Positions 62,239 to 64,000 of a DNA stretch of 64,000 nt are shown here, piece after piece. Under the pieces are notes generated by a model. It saw only the letters and a program-made list of their open reading frames with translations, ran no database searches and was not told the DNA's origin. Numbering within the stretch: position 1 is the stretch's first letter; the number at the start of each line of letters is the position of its first letter. The position numbers were made by a program, and so were the translations under genes. Source of the DNA: Henriciella litoralis (lineage in GTDB: Bacteria > Pseudomonadota > Alphaproteobacteria > Caulobacterales > Hyphomonadaceae); the NCBI RefSeq assembly GCF_002088935.1, contig NZ_NCSS01000006.1:1-64000 (forward strand). Direction: 5' to 3'.

Positions 62239-64000
62239 GGCGTCGCCCTGGCAGAGGATCTGGCGCTCCGGGCCCGTTCAAGCTCGTCGTCCTGCTTTCG
62301 CCAGTCCTCGTAATTCTGGGCCTTCACATGACCATAGCCCCGAACGTGCTGGACCGCTTCAATCCGCCCCGTCCAGTGGTGCAGGGAGGTGTCGTCCAGG
62401 GACGAGATGGCGCGGTCTGCGAGCGCCTCGAATTCAGGGATGAGCTGGCGTTCCAGCTTGCGGTCTTCGGTCCAGCCGAAGGGGTCGAAAGGTGTGCCAC
62501 GCAGAAAGCTGAACTTCGCAAGGACTTTGAGGCAAGGCCTCATCCACGGTCCGAACTTGATCTTCTGAGGGTGGCCCGAGGGACCGGACTTCCGCGCGAT
62601 GACAGGCGGCGCCATATGGTAGGAGACCTTCGCCTTGGCACCGTACTTTTCGCGCAGCCGTTGTTCGAACTCCGGTGAGGTCAGGAGGCGGGCGACTTCA
62701 TACTCATCCTTGTAGGTGAGCAATTTGGCATAGCTGCTCGCAACGGCGTCCGCAAAGCCGTTCGACGTTCCATTAACTTCAGCTTCGGCGGCTTCGGCGC
62801 GCTTTACCAGTCGTTCGAAACGCGCGGCCAACTTTGAGCCGCCATAGGACCGCACCTTCTCTGTCAGGAACTGGCGGGACGGAGACAAGGTCTGGGCCGG
62901 TTCGCCTGAGCCGACCTTGCTGCCAGCGGCATTTATCTCGCTTCGGCCAAGCTGGAGCGCTGCAAGGTTCTTTCGGACCGAAACGCCAAGCTCCTGGATC
63001 GCGGCCTCAATCGATTCGATTTTTACCGGCAAGTATCCGGACTGTGCGGCGGCGCCGAGCAGGATGAGATTGGCCGCATGTGGACCGCCGATCTTTTCAC
63101 GTGCCAGATCGTGTGCCGACAGGACCGCCAACGCTCGCACGCCGCCTGCCAGATAGGCCTGCACATCGCTTTCGGAGAACTGGAAATCCGGGTCCAGCTG
63201 AAAGTGTGCAGTCGGTTCGGCATGTTCGTCAGCGATCGCAATGGTGTGATCCGGATTCAGCATTGGAAAGGCGAGATCCTGCGTTGCCGCGATCGGGTCG
63301 CAGGCGATCAGGACATCGGCTTCTCCTGCCTGAATTTGCGGGCTTTCGATCGGCTCGTCATTTCCGATCCGGACATGGGTGACCACTGCTCCGTTCTTCT
63401 GGGCAAGACCGGTCATGTCGAAGGTTTGAGCCGTTCGACCTTCAATCTTTGCGGCGCGGGCGATGATCTGACCAAGGGTGACAATGCCCGTACCACCGAT
63501 GCCTGTAAGCAGGACATTCCAGGTTCTGGTGCTGTCACCGATAAAAGCCGCTGGGGCCTTAATGTCGCCCGTCATTGAAGGCGGGCTTTCAACCTGCTTG
63601 CCCTCGATGGATACGAAGGAGGGGCAGAAGCCCTCGAGACAGGAAAAATCCTGATTGCAGCTTGCATGGTCAATGCGGCGCTTCACGCCGAGTGGCGTCT
63701 TTAGTGGCGCGATCGAGACGCAGTTCGATTTCTTCGAACAGTCTCCGCATCCCTCGCACACAGCTTCGTTGATCTCGACCTGTTCGGCGGGTGTTTCGAG
63801 CTGTCCCCGCTTACGCATGCGGCGCTTCTCCGCGGCGCAAACCTGATCGAAAATCAGAACCGTGACGCCGGGGATGCGGGCGAGTTTCTTCTGGACGGTT
63901 TCAAATTCGGTTCGGGGGTAGACCTTTACCTTACCGGGCAGGGGCGTGCGGTAGCGCTTCGGGAATTCCGCAACAATGGCGACTTCGGCAACGCCCTCTG
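62235..64000 (-). CDS. Indolepyruvate ferredoxin oxidoreductase family protein (partial, 5' end outside window)
   Basis: The C-terminal roughly 588 residues of a large fused oxidoreductase; the frame stays open to the window edge. From the edge: the end of the TPP-domain region (VLIFDQVCAAEKRRMRKRG), a 4Fe-4S cluster segment CEGCGDCSKKSNCV, the gamma domain LLTGIGGTGIVTLGQIIARAA, and a long C-terminal part with GTPFDPFGWTEDRKLERQ. This is the long (about 1150-residue) alphaproteobacterial type that oxidatively decarboxylates indolepyruvate or other aryl/branched 2-keto acids to acyl-CoA. It is the first visible gene of the operon with the CoA transferase, VOC and MFS genes. Confidence 0.93.
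   Translation of the reverse strand, partial: EGVAEVAIVAEFPKRYRTPLPGKVKVYPRTEFETVQKKLARIPGVTVLIFDQVCAAEKRRMRKRGQLETPAEQVEINEAVCEGCGDCSKKSNCVSIAPLKTPLGVKRRIDHASCNQDFSCLEGFCPSFVSIEGKQVESPPSMTGDIKAPAAFIGDSTRTWNVLLTGIGGTGIVTLGQIIARAAKIEGRTAQTFDMTGLAQKNGAVVTHVRIGNDEPIESPQIQAGEADVLIACDPIAATQDLAFPMLNPDHTIAIADEHAEPTAHFQLDPDFQFSESDVQAYLAGGVRALAVLSAHDLAREKIGGPHAANLILLGAAAQSGYLPVKIESIEAAIQELGVSVRKNLAALQLGRSEINAAGSKVGSGEPAQTLSPSRQFLTEKVRSYGGSKLAARFERLVKRAEAAEAEVNGTSNGFADAVASSYAKLLTYKDEYEVARLLTSPEFEQRLREKYGAKAKVSYHMAPPVIARKSGPSGHPQKIKFGPWMRPCLKVLAKFSFLRGTPFDPFGWTEDRKLERQLIPEFEALADRAISSLDDTSLHHWTGRIEAVQHVRGYGHVKAQNYEDWRKQDDELERARSARSSARATP

Overview
The window is chromosomal DNA of an aerobic, GC-rich Gram-negative alphaproteobacterium. 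Protein style and gene set (Hpt and PilZ proteins, TonB-dependent receptors, the SppA, YacG and RNase E/G layout, the AST arginine pathway, IDO-type tryptophan dioxygenase) suggest the Caulobacterales/Hyphomonadaceae side of the class. That placement is inferred from the proteins, since there is no rRNA in the window. Genes are packed tightly on both strands with many 4-nt stop/start overlaps.

Left part (1-12.8 kb): elongation factor Tu with a terminator, a Sel1-like exported protein, a LuxR-type regulator fused to a degenerate alpha/beta-hydrolase, tRNA-Trp, a copper-resistance block (His-rich lipoprotein, copA, copB), acetyl-CoA synthetase, a 48-residue membrane peptide, an Hpt phosphotransfer protein, chorismate mutase, SppA, tRNA-Pro and tRNA-Gln. 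From 13.3 to 20.1 kb lies a complete energy-transduction cluster for outer-membrane transport: DUF3450 protein, long MotA/TolQ/ExbB protein, ExbB, two ExbD, TonB, a second TonB with its own promoter, and a TPR protein. A potential RNA switch overlaps the exbB ribosome binding site.

Middle (20-35.8 kb): a Cys/Met-metabolism PLP enzyme, a DUF481 barrel, arginine succinyltransferase-pathway genes (M20 hydrolase, astA, astD, astB, with a DsrE-like gene on the opposite strand), phenylalanine/tyrosine catabolism (phhA, fahA, maiA) with a curious SFP-repeat protein coupled to phhA, hspQ, and an RNA-processing operon (Ppx/GppA, RlmE, RNase E/G-type, YacG).

From 35.83 to 39.3 kb there is an AT-richer three-gene operon: GHKL ATPase, a Rossmann-like unknown protein, and a DNA cytosine-5 methyltransferase. 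It looks horizontally acquired, has no recognisable nuclease, and is the best candidate in the window for an undescribed (probably anti-phage or epigenetic) system.

Right part (39.4-64 kb): enoyl-CoA hydratase, membrane proteins, an iron-uptake module (probable Fur box, TonB-dependent siderophore receptor, PepSY reductase-like protein, small membrane protein), a GGDEF-EAL protein, an IDO-family dioxygenase, guaB and guaA flanking a set of small hypothetical, acetyltransferase and RNA-methyltransferase genes, a membrane-anchored PilZ-like protein, a decayed IS6-family transposase remnant, and an operon running in from the right edge: indolepyruvate ferredoxin oxidoreductase (partial), two CoA-transferase subunits, a VOC protein and an MFS transporter. 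Aromatic amino-acid degradation thus recurs at three places in the window.
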